Shown here piece by piece: positions 26,009 through 34,850 of a stretch of DNA of 45,646 bases. Made by a program: the position numbers and the translations under genes. Numbering within the stretch: the first letter of the stretch is position 1; the number at the start of each line of letters is the position of its first letter. Source of the DNA: an uncultured Bacilli bacterium (GTDB lineage: Bacteria; Bacillota_I; Bacilli_A; RF39; UBA660); contig CAOOMX010000006.1 of NCBI GenBank assembly GCA_948497845.1, positions 1-45,646 of the forward strand, in the 5' to 3' direction. The notes under the pieces were generated by a model, which saw only the letters and a list, made by a program, of their open reading frames with translations, was not told the DNA's origin and did no database searches.

Positions 26009-26808
26009 ATGGTAATTTCTCTAACTTTTTTTGTAACAGAACGAATTAATTCCACTTCTTTCATAGAAGATGTTTCAAGATAAGCATTGACATTCTCTTT
26101 AATTTGATTTTTCATAGCTTCAGCAATATAAGCAGACAGTTGATAAGTATTTAACTGGCTTAAGCTAATATGATCTTGTTGTAGTAAAAAGAGTATTTTA
26201 AAAGCAAGATTATGTAAAAAGATATCATAATCAGGATAAGTCACTAGCTTTTTTTCTTTTTCTGCTTCAATAGAATAACAAACTTCATCACGAGGGTCAT
26301 CAAAATTAATTTGTGTAATAGAAACTAAAGAAGATTGATAATAAAGAATGCAAGATAGATTGAATAAGACTAAAGATTCAACACCTAATTCTCTAAAAAT
26401 ATTCTGCTCTTCGTATGAAAATCTTTGATCACACACAATACTAAACAAATTAAAATAAACGCCATCATAATCTTTAGCCATAGCCTTATAGCTCAAAAGA
26501 AAGTTTGAATGAGGGTAATTCTTTTTTAAAAATAAAAAATCATCATAATTATTTAAATTGAATATTCTAGCATTTTGTCGTAAAGTTACTAGAACAGCAG
26601 GAATTCTAACTGGATTTTCATATTTAAAAAATAGTAGGTGGGGATGACTTGTTAAAAGATCAACCCAAGAATTATAATAATCTTTTTCGTGTAAAGTAAG
26701 CCAAAGTCCACCATATGGCTTTATAGATTTACTATTAAGGGGTTCATCAACAGGCCAAAACAATTGGTGATTTAAAGAAGCTGTACCGACAGACAGAAAT
26801 TTCTCCAT
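26005..26808 (-). CDS. Unrecognised 267-residue protein with a GGLW motif
   Basis: A soluble protein, MEKFLSVGTASLNHQLFWP at the start, with KPYGGLWLTLHEKDYYNSW at about residues 30-48 and a helical C-terminus. The N-terminal SVGTASL.....KPYGGLW.S/T pattern resembles uncharacterised proteins with an ADP-ribosyltransferase-like look, but I cannot confirm this. Its promoter (26837-26865) is strong and divergent from the mscS promoter. GGAAG precedes the ATG. It overlaps the VTT gene end by four bases. Function unknown. Confidence 0.65.
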   Translation of the reverse strand: MEKFLSVGTASLNHQLFWPVDEPLNSKSIKPYGGLWLTLHEKDYYNSWVDLLTSHPHLLFFKYENPVRIPAVLVTLRQNARIFNLNNYDDFLFLKKNYPHSNFLLSYKAMAKDYDGVYFNLFSIVCDQRFSYEEQNIFRELGVESLVLFNLSCILYYQSSLVSITQINFDDPRDEVCYSIEAEKEKKLVTYPDYDIFLHNLAFKILFLLQQDHISLSQLNTYQLSAYIAEAMKNQIKENVNAYLETSSMKEVELIRSVTKKVREITI

Positions 26809-26836
26809 AACCCCACTTCCTTTCTAAAATAAAACT

Positions 26837-26865
26837 ATTATAACAATAAACTTAAACTATGTAAA
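26837..26865 (-). promoter_or_regulatory. Near-consensus promoter for the GGLW-motif gene
   Basis: Minus-strand TTTACA (26865-26860), 17-bp spacer, TATAAT (26842-26837). It lies back to back with the extended -10 of the channel gene. Confidence 0.85.
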
Positions 26866-26874
26866 CCTAAAAAA

Positions 26875-26886
26875 ATATGCTATAAT
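26875..26886 (+). promoter_or_regulatory. Extended -10 promoter element of the channel gene
   Basis: ATATGCTATAAT (26875-26886) contains TGN directly before TATAAT. No good -35 is seen at 17 bp, as is common for extended -10 promoters. The gene starts 24 bases later. Confidence 0.65.
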
Positions 26887-26910
26887 CATTTTTAGAAAGT
26901 GGTGTATAAA

Positions 26911-27738
26911 ATGACATTTTGGGAAAAGTATTTAGAAAAAATAGTAACAGTAATATTCATATGTACTGTAGCCTTTATATTAAATTTAATTATAGATACG
27001 TTATTAGATAAAACAATAAAGCTAAGAAAGAAGAAAAATGTAACGACATTATTACTATTTATAAAAAGAATTAAAAAACTCATTATATATTCGATAACAA
27101 CACTAATAAGCTTATCAACATTTGACATGTTTAGTTCTTTTTCATCAACTCTTTTATCTGGTTTAGGAATAGGTTCAGTGGTATTAGGATTAGCAGCACA
27201 AGAGAGTTTAAAAAACTTTTTTGGAAGTGTGGCAATAGTAACAGGAAATCCTTTCGAAGTAGGAGATTTCATTGAATGTGTTGAAAAAAATGTATCAGGA
27301 ACAGTAGAAGACATTACCATGCGTCATACTATAATTAGAACCATCAATAATAGAAGAGTAATAATTCCTAACAATGAAATGAATGAACTAATCATAGAAA
27401 ATTTTAATTATAGTGACAATGAACTTGTAAAAACAGTAGATTACACTATAGCTTATGAAGCAGATATGGACAAGGCTATAAGTATTATTAAAGAAGAAAT
27501 GAAAAAAGTATACAAAATAAATCCCAAAGGAAAAAATAAAGATGTAGAGTATCCAAAAGTAAGAGTAGGAGCCTGGTTAGATTCAGGAATTACATTAAGA
27601 GCATGGGTATGGGGAAAAGATAATAGTAACGTATTTGAAAACATATATGCTTTAAACTATAAGATAAAGAAACGTTTTGAAGAAGAGAAAATAGAAATAC
27701 CATATCCACACATCAAAGTAGTAAATGAGAAAAAATAA
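26911..27738 (+). CDS. mscS: MscS-family small-conductance mechanosensitive channel
   Basis: A 275-residue MscS protein: three membrane helices in the first 110 residues, then the pore helix and gating region LLSGLGIGSVVLGLAAQESLKN (rich in Gly/Ala), the beta domain with GNPFEVGDFIE and GTVEDITMRHTIIRT, and RRVIIPNNEMNELIIENF. The channel opens under membrane tension to release solutes during osmotic downshock. ATG 26911 follows AAGTGGTG by seven bases; GTG 26899 is unlikely. It is monocistronic, closed by a terminator at 27731. Confidence 0.93.
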   Translation: MTFWEKYLEKIVTVIFICTVAFILNLIIDTLLDKTIKLRKKKNVTTLLLFIKRIKKLIIYSITTLISLSTFDMFSSFSSTLLSGLGIGSVVLGLAAQESLKNFFGSVAIVTGNPFEVGDFIECVEKNVSGTVEDITMRHTIIRTINNRRVIIPNNEMNELIIENFNYSDNELVKTVDYTIAYEADMDKAISIIKEEMKKVYKINPKGKNKDVEYPKVRVGAWLDSGITLRAWVWGKDNSNVFENIYALNYKIKKRFEEEKIEIPYPHIKVVNEKK

Positions 27739-27758
27739 TGGAAGAACATTATTTTTTT
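27731..27758 (+). terminator. Terminator after the channel gene
   Basis: AAATAATG (27733-27740) pairs with CATTATTT (27747-27754) and continues into a T-run; the stop codon is within the left arm. Confidence 0.8.
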
Positions 27759-27848
27759 CATGTAAAAAAGGAACAAAAAATTTAAAAATAAACATAACAT
27801 TTATATGATATAATTATATATAATAGAACAACCAATAAGGAGAGAAAT

Positions 27849-28373
27849 ATGGATTTTAATATACTATACTTTATCGATAAACTACACAATGGGGTATTAG
27901 ATAAAATAATGATCTTTTTTACCAGCTTAGGAGATGCAGGTATATTTTGGATTATTCTTGCTCTTATTTTAATAGGCTTCAAAAAGACAAGAAAGTGTGG
28001 GATTTTAATACTTATTTCCCTGTTTATAGGAGTTATTTTAGGAAATGGAATCATAAAAAATCTTATTCAAAGACAAAGACCATGTTGGATAGATAACACT
28101 ATAGAATTGCTTATTAAAAATCCCAGTGATTACTCTTTTCCATCTGGGCATACATTAGCGTCCTTCGAAGCGGCCGTCATGATTTATTTACATAACAAAA
28201 AGTGGGGAATGGCTTCTCTTATTTTAGCTTTAACAATAGCTTTCTCAAGATTATATTTATTTGTTCATTTCCCAAGTGATGTTTTAGCAGGAGCACTTCT
28301 TGGAACTTGTATATCATATGGGGTATATTATGGAACGAAAAAAATGATAGAAAAAAGAGCAATAAAGGAGTAG
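27849..28373 (+). CDS. PAP2-family membrane phosphatase
   Basis: This 174-residue membrane protein has all three PAP2 signatures: KNLIQRQRP (KX6RP) near residue 75, FPSGHTLAS near 98-106 (catalytic His) and SRLYLFVHFPSDVLAG near 140-155 (catalytic His). It has about five helices. Such enzymes dephosphorylate phosphatidate, undecaprenyl pyrophosphate or related lipids on the outer face. AAGGAG lies upstream. It is followed after three bases by a glycosyltransferase, so both probably handle polyprenyl-linked sugars. Confidence 0.92.
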   Translation: MDFNILYFIDKLHNGVLDKIMIFFTSLGDAGIFWIILALILIGFKKTRKCGILILISLFIGVILGNGIIKNLIQRQRPCWIDNTIELLIKNPSDYSFPSGHTLASFEAAVMIYLHNKKWGMASLILALTIAFSRLYLFVHFPSDVLAGALLGTCISYGVYYGTKKMIEKRAIKE

Positions 28374-28376
28374 CCT

Positions 28377-29417
28377 ATGAAAGATATAGTTATTATTATA
28401 CCAGCATATCAACCGCATGAACAAATCATGAAAAATTTTTTAAGCACATTGAAAAAAGAATTTACAAACATAGTGATTGTAGATGATGGCAGTGGAAAAA
28501 AACATGCTTCTTTTTTTGAAAAGTTAGAAAAAGAAGGATATACAGTTTTAAGACATTACATGAATTATGGAAAAGGAAGAGCAATAAAAACAGCCTTTAA
28601 TTATTGCTTAAATGAGTACTCTAATTTAAAGGGTGTTATAACAGCAGATTGTGACGGACAACATAGTGTTAAAGATATAAAAAAATGTGCAGAAAAATTA
28701 AAAGAAGAGAAAGAAACTTTAGTGATTGGAACAAGAAATTTTAATGAAAAGCAAGTTCCGTTAAGGAGTAGATTCGGCAATAAGCTTACCAGAACAATGT
28801 TTAATTTATTCGTAGGAATAAAAATTACAGATACGCAGTCTGGATTAAGAGCTTTTGGAAAAAAGGCAATAGAAAAGTTCCTGACGGTAAATGGTGAACG
28901 ATTTGAATATGAAACGAATATGCTAATTAAATGTAAAGAAGAAGATATAAAAATAAGTGAAGTACCCATAGATACAATCTATATAAATAATAATGAATTA
29001 AGCCACTTTAACCCTATTAAAGATTCCATAATGATATATAAATTATTTATAAAATACATAATAGTAGCATTAAGTTCATTTTTAATAGATATTGGTCTTT
29101 TTACAATTTTCATGCGATGTTTACCTGATATCGAACTAGGAATAATTACTTCGATAGTAATGGCAACCATACTAGCACGTATTATATCATCTACATATAA
29201 TTTTTTAGTTAACAAAAAAATAGTATTTAAAAAAGCAAAAGAAAAAGTACTTAGGAAATATTATTTTTTAGTTATTGTTCAAATGTTTATTTCAGCCTTT
29301 TTAGTATCAAACTTATTTAATATACTAGGTATAAATTCAACCCTATTAAAGATTGTGGTAGATATTATAATATTTATAATTAACTTTTATATACAGCGAG
29401 AATGGGTTTTTAAGTAA
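28377..29417 (+). CDS. GT2 glycosyltransferase fused to a GtrA membrane domain
   Basis: The 346-residue protein has a GT2 domain (about 1-225) with IIIPAYQPHEQI, IVIVDDGSG, the DXD-like ITADCDGQH and the TDTQSGLRAF motif typical of dolichol-phosphate-mannose-synthase-like enzymes. The rest (about 225-346) is a GtrA-type four-helix membrane domain starting FIKYIIVALSSFLIDIGLF and ending INFYIQREWVF. These enzymes link a sugar to a polyprenyl phosphate, and GtrA flips or supports it across the membrane. Normally the parts are often separate genes. The PAP2 gene three bases upstream fits polyprenyl-phosphate recycling. Confidence 0.92.
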   Translation: MKDIVIIIPAYQPHEQIMKNFLSTLKKEFTNIVIVDDGSGKKHASFFEKLEKEGYTVLRHYMNYGKGRAIKTAFNYCLNEYSNLKGVITADCDGQHSVKDIKKCAEKLKEEKETLVIGTRNFNEKQVPLRSRFGNKLTRTMFNLFVGIKITDTQSGLRAFGKKAIEKFLTVNGERFEYETNMLIKCKEEDIKISEVPIDTIYINNNELSHFNPIKDSIMIYKLFIKYIIVALSSFLIDIGLFTIFMRCLPDIELGIITSIVMATILARIISSTYNFLVNKKIVFKKAKEKVLRKYYFLVIVQMFISAFLVSNLFNILGINSTLLKIVVDIIIFIINFYIQREWVFK

Positions 29418-29440
29418 AAAGTACAAAATTTAAGACGGAT

Positions 29441-29459
29441 TTTACTACTAATTTACTAC
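29441..29459 (+). promoter_or_regulatory. Direct repeat TTTACTAC x2, 11-bp period, upstream of the Fic-like gene
   Basis: Two TTTACTAC copies at 29441-29448 and 29452-29459 lie about 40-60 bp upstream of TATAAT (29498-29503), a spacing common for response-regulator sites. No regulator is identifiable. Confidence 0.35.
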
Positions 29460-29522
29460 TTTTGAAAGAAAAAACATAAAAAAATAATTGTTTTTGTTAT
29501 AATATATGTAAGAGGAGACAAC

Positions 29523-31577
29523 ATGAGTGCAAATGATTATTTAAAATCAATATTAGAAGAAATAGAAGAACTAGAGCATTCTATAAAAGATTATGAAACG
29601 ATGTGGGACAGCGATGCAGACTGGCTAAAAAAAAGTTTAGAAGATAAAAAAACAAAATTAAATAATCTAAAACAACAACTTTTTTCTTGCTGCGCTTGGC
29701 TATCAACTGACATTTTACCTTTTTTAAAACAAACTTTAGAAGCCTTTGAAAACATTCCATACGAAATTGTTGAAAGTGATGCAGAAATTACTATTAGAGC
29801 AATAAATAATAAAGATAAAAAAGAGATTGTATTTAAAAAAGGCTATAGAGCAATTGAAAGTGAAGACAGAGTAGAGTTACTGCCGTTGCAAAATTTTGGA
29901 GATAAAACAACAGATATATATTTAGATACACGGGAATTAGGCTTTTTAGAAGAAGCAAATCCCTTAATGGAATCATATCCGTATTTAAAAGTAATTTTAA
30001 AAGATCTTGCTAGTTATATAGCTAAAATATATAAAAGAAGTATTGATATTACTCCACAGGAAATGCTAACCTTTATAAAAGAAGTAATTAAAATAAAGTT
30101 TAAAAATCAAATAAAAGATGGATATGATATAAATACTAATTTAGATCAAATCGTTATAGAGCTTTTAGAATTTATATATTTTAAAGAAATATCATTTTAT
30201 AATCCAACACCAGAACAAAAAGAAGCTTTATATGAAGCTATAAAAAAAGGTGAATACAATGCTCTTGGAACTAGTCCTTATTGGTTTGGGAAAAAAATAA
30301 GTTTATATATTCTTATAAGATGGGAAAGTATGCGAAGTGACCAACGAAAGGCTAATAAACTTTTAGGTCAAATTACTGAAGAAAACTATGTTGTTATAGG
30401 TGCTTTAACAGACTTAATTGAATGCATTGAGTATCTTGATAAATATGAACAGCATTATATATCAATTAATGGCCATACCCAGACAAAAGCAACAGAAGAA
30501 GAGAAAAAAGAATTAGAAAAAATTATAGAGAAAATATTAGGAAATAATTATACATGGAGAGAAGCACGAGAAATAGTAAGCAATGTGAATCGATTAAACC
30601 CACATATTAACTATATGTTTCCGCATAATGTGGATGAAGTATCATTAGTATTTTCTCCAACTGTAGAAACATATTTTGACAAACTACCCAATGTTACTTT
30701 AAAAACGGATGTATCTTTCATACAAGATAAAGCCAATCTTTGGATAAAGCAATTAAACGAAGAAAACATTGAGCAACTATTTGCTACTTTAAGTAATGAT
30801 GGGATTGAGGAATATTTAAGAAGAATGATTATTAGTAATTGGGATATTCCAACCATCGTATTTGAAAATGCGCCCAGTAATTTTAAGAATAGTTTAGAGT
30901 ACATACGAGAAGAATTAGCAAGGTCAACAACACTTTCTGAACCTTCGCTGGAAATATTATTTAGAGATAGAAAAACAAATGCAAAATTAGTGGCATTAGC
31001 TAAAGGCGTACTATATTCGTTACTACCAAAAGGCCCAGTACAAGATATTTTAAGCCAATGTATAAAAAATCAAGATGTTATGCAATGCAACAGAGGCACA
31101 GTTGGCTACAATGATTTTAATAGTCTAACTTTACCAGATAGAAGTGTAATTACAAGCCTTTACTGTGAAGATATAAGGCCATATTATGACAGACTTCAAA
31201 AAAGTTATGCTTATTATTATGCTTTAGAAAGTGATTTAGAATACATAGAAGGTTGTATAGAAATTTTTGGTCAAGTATTGATCTCGCAAATATTTAGAAA
31301 TGGTAACAAAAGAACAGCTAAATGTTTGTTCAATGAATTATTAATATCACGAGGAATCATACCTCCTATTACAGATTTAAATGAGAATGAACGAGCATTA
31401 TGGGATAAATTAGCTTATAGTAGATTTAGAAGATTTAATAAGATAAAACCTATCCTTCTACAAGATGCAATTACAATACAACAACAAATCCAAAGTACTG
31501 GTATAGGTTTAGCAACAGATGTTTCTTTAGATGCATTAGAAAGAAGAGAGTTTAGTAAAAGAGCATATTATTTTTAA
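29523..31577 (+). CDS. Large Fic/Doc-like protein lacking the motif histidine
   Basis: A 684-residue protein. The first roughly 480 residues are helical and unrecognised. Toward the C-terminus it has a Fic-like helical core, LVLISQIFRNGNKRTAKCLFNELL, where the Fic/Doc motif HxFx[DN][GA]N[KG]R is represented by QIFRNGNKR (Gln589 in place of the His). Fic enzymes transfer AMP or phosphate to target proteins; without the His this one is probably not a standard AMP-transferase. The GNKR phosphate-binding part is kept. GAGGAG precedes the ATG. The length and the N-terminal region are unusual. It could be a regulatory pseudoenzyme or a diverged transferase; no antitoxin-like gene is adjacent. Confidence 0.65.
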   Translation: MSANDYLKSILEEIEELEHSIKDYETMWDSDADWLKKSLEDKKTKLNNLKQQLFSCCAWLSTDILPFLKQTLEAFENIPYEIVESDAEITIRAINNKDKKEIVFKKGYRAIESEDRVELLPLQNFGDKTTDIYLDTRELGFLEEANPLMESYPYLKVILKDLASYIAKIYKRSIDITPQEMLTFIKEVIKIKFKNQIKDGYDINTNLDQIVIELLEFIYFKEISFYNPTPEQKEALYEAIKKGEYNALGTSPYWFGKKISLYILIRWESMRSDQRKANKLLGQITEENYVVIGALTDLIECIEYLDKYEQHYISINGHTQTKATEEEKKELEKIIEKILGNNYTWREAREIVSNVNRLNPHINYMFPHNVDEVSLVFSPTVETYFDKLPNVTLKTDVSFIQDKANLWIKQLNEENIEQLFATLSNDGIEEYLRRMIISNWDIPTIVFENAPSNFKNSLEYIREELARSTTLSEPSLEILFRDRKTNAKLVALAKGVLYSLLPKGPVQDILSQCIKNQDVMQCNRGTVGYNDFNSLTLPDRSVITSLYCEDIRPYYDRLQKSYAYYYALESDLEYIEGCIEIFGQVLISQIFRNGNKRTAKCLFNELLISRGIIPPITDLNENERALWDKLAYSRFRRFNKIKPILLQDAITIQQQIQSTGIGLATDVSLDALERREFSKRAYYF

Positions 31578-31644
31578 CATAGATGATTTTCGTGAAATAT
31601 TATCATAAACTTTTCAGATACACTTAAAATAACTAGAATAGTAT

Positions 31645-31673
31645 TTGAAAACAAAAAAAGAATATGATATAAT
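31645..31673 (+). promoter_or_regulatory. Promoter of the long non-coding RNA
   Basis: TTGAAA (31645-31650), a 17-bp spacer and TATAAT (31668-31673) predict a start near 31680, immediately before the first hairpin of the RNA. Confidence 0.85.
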
Positions 31674-31679
31674 TCTTTC

Positions 31680-32250
31680 ATAGAATATGGAGCACTATTC
31701 TAGTCAATACACATTACGAAGACGAGCCTAAAAATTCGTTAAAGAGCATACCTGTGAAACTTATGGTGCTTGCTTCATACGCCCAGTTTGGGGTGGGTGC
31801 TGGAAGGAAGATTCTTTGGGCGAGCGTAATGGCATACGTAAAAATAGAACCCAACTAATCGTGGAGACCTATATGCGTGGGATAACTACGGTATGGGATT
31901 AAACCTACTTTGTAGCGAAAGCTATGGGTAGTGTAGCTTGGCTTGAGTGATATGCGGGAATAATAGACAACCACATGAAGTGGTGTACATCATTTTTTGT
32001 GGTATTGCTATTTGAAACGTATATTGCAAAAAAGTCATAGTAATGAAATGTGTTGTCTGAGGAAAACTCCTAGAGTGTAGAGCCGTTATAAGATTGCAGT
32101 GTGCACTAAGTGGCAATCAGGTAATAACACTAGTAATAGGTTATTTATTCTCTTAAATGGGAACGGCTTATTTGGTAACGAATAAGTGAGAATAAGGGAA
32201 ATCCAACCTGACCTAAGTCGCAAAGTTTATTATAATGGTTTCCATTTCTA
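31680..32250 (+). ncRNA. OLE-like (ornate, large) structured non-coding RNA
   Basis: About 570 bases contain no gene, yet are visibly less AT-rich than the surroundings and full of complementary segments. The 5' end folds as TAGAATA (31681-31687) with TATTCTA (31696-31702). In the 3' part AGGTT (about 32138) pairs with AACCT (about 32207), enclosing TTATTCTC (32145-32152) with GAGAATAA (32188-32195) and an inner CTTATT hairpin (from 32167). It has its own near-consensus promoter. The downstream gene encodes an OapA-like membrane protein. OLE RNAs are about 600 nt, occur in anaerobic and extremophilic Bacillota, lie next to oapA, and work at the membrane as a ribonucleoprotein. Other large RNAs (ROOL, GOLLD) are alternatives. 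Ends are approximate. Confidence 0.75.
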
Positions 32251-32265
32251 TATAAATGAGGAATA

Positions 32266-32853
32266 ATGAAAACAAAAAAGTTTAAATTAAAATACAATAG
32301 TAAGGCTCGAAAGAAGAATAAAAATATCAACTTAAAAAAAGATGTTGAATGGATAATAATGGTAACCCTTATGGCCTTTACCATTACTTTTGTAATGACT
32401 ATATTCTCTGAGAGCGCTTTAGCCAATGTCACATTATGGATGGGAATAGCCGTTGTTTTATTATTTGTAATTATAGGTATTATCTTTGACATGATTGGAA
32501 TAGCAGTAACAGTTGCAGATCAAAAAGTTTTTCATTCTATGGCAGCCAAGAAAGTAAAAGGTGCCAGAAGAGCATTAAAACTAATGAAAAATGCCTCCAA
32601 AGTATCTAGTTTTTGTAATGATGTTATCGGAGACATTTGTGGTATTTTATCTGGAGCAGCAGCATCTACAATAGCGCTTCTTTTATCAAGCCGTATGAAT
32701 ATCGATATCTTTTGGGTAACACTCGTTTCTACAAGTTTAATTGCAGCATTAACCATTGGAGGTAAGGCTTGTGGGAAGAGCATTGCAATAAATCATTCTA
32801 ACAACATTCTATTTAAATTTTCAAAAGTAATAAGTTTCTTTTTACCGGAATAA
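32266..32853 (+). CDS. oapA: OapA-like membrane protein (OLE RNA partner)
   Basis: The 195-residue protein has a basic N-terminus (KTKKFKLKYNSKARKKNK), two helices near residues 28-72, a charged conserved middle (FDMIGIAVTVADQKVFHSMAAKK ... ARRALKLMKNASKVSSFCND, then GDICGILSGAA) and two more helices. This arrangement and the FHSMA, NASKVSSFCND and GDICGI stretches match OapA proteins, the DUF21-related partners that bind OLE RNA at the membrane. It begins 16 bases after the RNA's predicted end, with GAGG five bases before ATG. A TATAAT at about 32230 could be a second promoter. Known OLE/OapA phenotypes concern cold, alcohol and Mg2+/carbon stress; that role here is by analogy. Confidence 0.75.
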   Translation: MKTKKFKLKYNSKARKKNKNINLKKDVEWIIMVTLMAFTITFVMTIFSESALANVTLWMGIAVVLLFVIIGIIFDMIGIAVTVADQKVFHSMAAKKVKGARRALKLMKNASKVSSFCNDVIGDICGILSGAAASTIALLLSSRMNIDIFWVTLVSTSLIAALTIGGKACGKSIAINHSNNILFKFSKVISFFLPE

Positions 32854-32858
32854 TATGA

Positions 32859-33476
32859 TTAAATATCCAAGTGATATATATAAAAGAGTAGTATGATAAT
32901 ATTTAAAAAGATTAGAACAATGAAAGATAAATAATAATCATATAGAAAAAGCAAAAAAAGAATTATAAAAGGAATAATAATATAGATTTTTTTTTGCTTT
33001 AAAGAAGCACAACTTAAAGAAGACAAAATAAATTGAAAAAGAAACAAATGAAAAAGAAGTTCTAGATTATATTTAATAGAAACAGATAAAATAAAACAGA
33101 TAAAAGAAGATAATACAAATAAACAAGAATATATAATAATCAATTGCCAAAAATTAAACAACCAGCAATTAAAATATAGTTTCCCTCTAGACATACGACC
33201 TACAAAACAGGATTGAGAAAATTGCAAATAATAATCCATATTTTTTAGTGTAATAAATAATATGAATAAGAGAACAAATAACTTATTTATAAAGATTAAA
33301 AGAATATTCGTATCATTTTTTAAATATCCAAATATAAAAGCAAAAATATCATGAGAAGCATTCGTAAAATATAAGCAAACTCCTAATATTATTTCTATAA
33401 TAAAGAACAACAAATAATAATAGAAATGTTGTTTAACAAAATCTTTTTCTTTAAAAATAAAAAACTTAAGCAACAT
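32859..33476 (-). CDS. Polytopic membrane protein of the secreted-peptide/ABC operon
   Basis: A protein of 205 residues that is almost entirely hydrophobic with about six helices (rich in F, I, L, Y), starting MLLKFFIFKEKDFVKQHFYY. No motif identifies it. It is the last of five minus-strand genes and its start overlaps the previous gene by 11 bases. It may be a permease half or an immunity-type membrane protein. It ends five bases from oapA, convergent, with no visible terminator between. Confidence 0.65.
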   Translation of the reverse strand: MLLKFFIFKEKDFVKQHFYYYLLFFIIEIILGVCLYFTNASHDIFAFIFGYLKNDTNILLIFINKLFVLLFILFITLKNMDYYLQFSQSCFVGRMSRGKLYFNCWLFNFWQLIIIYSCLFVLSSFICFILSVSIKYNLELLFHLFLFQFILSSLSCASLKQKKIYIIIPFIILFLLFLYDYYLSFIVLIFLNIIILLFYIYHLDI

Positions 33477-34215
33477 AATTTTTCATCTTCCTAACGATTA
33501 ATTCTAAGATAAACATAACGAGGTAATACAAACATAAAACATATACAGTAGATAAAGCGCATTCTAAAATAAAACTGGTACATTCAAAACCTATTAAATA
33601 ATAACCAAAAAACAAATGCATATGACGAATTGAAGAAATGGGATCTACATTATATATCCAAAAAAAGAACAAATAGGTAAGAATTAAAAGATAGCATACT
33701 AAGGGAACGATTCTTTCTTTCGTCCATAGTAAGATAAAATAAGCTAACAGAGTAATTAAATGTGTCATAAAAAATAATCTAACAATGATAAGCCCATCAT
33801 AAATTGCCATTGGAATATGATAATTAACATACATTTCTAAACTAAGATGACCAAAACTTTTAATGATAGCAAAGATGAATGAAAAGCATAAATGCTTTAT
33901 AAAAAGTCGGTTATTTAGCATAACAAAATATCTTATACTATTTTTATAATAAGACTTAACATCATTGTTTCTCAAAATAAAAAAGGACTGTTTTAAAAAG
34001 ATATTATGAAAATAAATCATATTAGCAATAAAAAGAATGATTAAAACAATGATTGTATATTGATTTTTATAAGTAAAACACATTGTTGTAAACAAATTAG
34101 GACCAGATTCAATATCTAAAAATCCTATAGCACTTATAATGATACAAATAACAAGAGTAATTTTATAAAATAAGCTTTTTTGAAAAAGTGAAATTAAATA
34201 TGTCTTATCTATCAT
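33466..34215 (-). CDS. Polytopic membrane protein, probable ABC transporter permease component
   Basis: The 249-residue protein has about six membrane helices and a basic C-terminus (ELIVRKMKNYVA). No named domain is evident. Its start overlaps the ABC ATPase stop by four bases (ATGA), as expected of a permease translated with its ATPase. Lys/Arg-rich loops (LRNNDVKSYYKNS, WTKERI) would face the cytoplasm. Together with the next gene it may form the membrane part of the exporter. Confidence 0.65.
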   Translation of the reverse strand: MIDKTYLISLFQKSLFYKITLVICIIISAIGFLDIESGPNLFTTMCFTYKNQYTIIVLIILFIANMIYFHNIFLKQSFFILRNNDVKSYYKNSIRYFVMLNNRLFIKHLCFSFIFAIIKSFGHLSLEMYVNYHIPMAIYDGLIIVRLFFMTHLITLLAYFILLWTKERIVPLVCYLLILTYLFFFWIYNVDPISSIRHMHLFFGYYLIGFECTSFILECALSTVYVLCLYYLVMFILELIVRKMKNYVA

Positions 34216-34850
34216 TCTTTTTTATCCTCAGAAATAGTCCCATTATCAAATTTTAAATAAATATCAATTAAATCATCAAAATCTTCTGGAATATGTGAAG
34301 TAATGATAATTACTCGGGTTTTACTTATAGATTTCAAGTAATTTTTTATAGCGATTACAGATTCTCTATCAATGCCATTAAAAGGTTCATCAAGTAAAAT
34401 AATTTTTTGATCTTCCATTATAGCTTGAACTATAGCTAGTTTCTGACGCATGCCCATACTGTATTTTTTATATTTTTTATCCTTATGATCAGATAATTTA
34501 ACAATTTCAATATATTTATTTATATCTTCAAAAGATATTTTATTCTTTATTTTAGAAAGCAGTAATAAATTTTCCATCCCTGTTAAATCATCGATAAAGG
34601 CTGGTTTTTCAATAACAGCTCCAAGATCATTTAAAAAAGTATTATTTTTAAAATAATTTTCCCCATCCACTAAAATCTCTCCAGAAGTAGGTTTATATAA
34701 TCCTGCTAAGACTTTTAAAAAAACACTTTTCCCAGATCCATTATAACCAAAAATGCCATATATTTTTCCTTCTTGAAAACAATAGCTTAAATCTTGAATA
34801 ATAACATCATTTTTAAAACTTTTATTTAAATTCTTTACTTCAATTTTCAT
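34212..34850 (-). CDS. ABC transporter ATPase subunit
   Basis: A 212-residue ABC ATPase with Walker A GYNGSGKSVFLKVL (near residue 35), the signature KYSMGMRQKLAIVQA (near 130), Walker B KIILLDEPFNG (near 155) and switch HIPEDFDD. It lacks a membrane domain, so works with the surrounding membrane proteins. Overlap of four bases on each side. Size and sequence fit the small exporters used for bacteriocin-type peptides and self-immunity. The substrate is presumably the product of the first gene; this is inference. Confidence 0.9.
   Translation of the reverse strand: MKIEVKNLNKSFKNDVIIQDLSYCFQEGKIYGIFGYNGSGKSVFLKVLAGLYKPTSGEILVDGENYFKNNTFLNDLGAVIEKPAFIDDLTGMENLLLLSKIKNKISFEDINKYIEIVKLSDHKDKKYKKYSMGMRQKLAIVQAIMEDQKIILLDEPFNGIDRESVIAIKNYLKSISKTRVIIITSHIPEDFDDLIDIYLKFDNGTISEDKKE

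Noticed and set aside
26005..26808. Same family as the tandem paralogues at 36486-38085
   Set aside because: Sizes are alike, but the YRFLKW, KYFFLSL and RLSIYPL motifs are absent.
31680..32250. RNase P RNA, tmRNA or a group I/II intron as the identity of the long RNA
   Set aside because: I see no tRNA-like CCA end or tag frame, no group II domain V with GUGYG start, and no convincing RNase P core. The OapA-like neighbour favours OLE.
31922..32492. Minus-strand open frames over the RNA and the oapA start
   Set aside because: They lack ribosome sites, have no family-like composition, and overlap the structured RNA and a well-supported gene.
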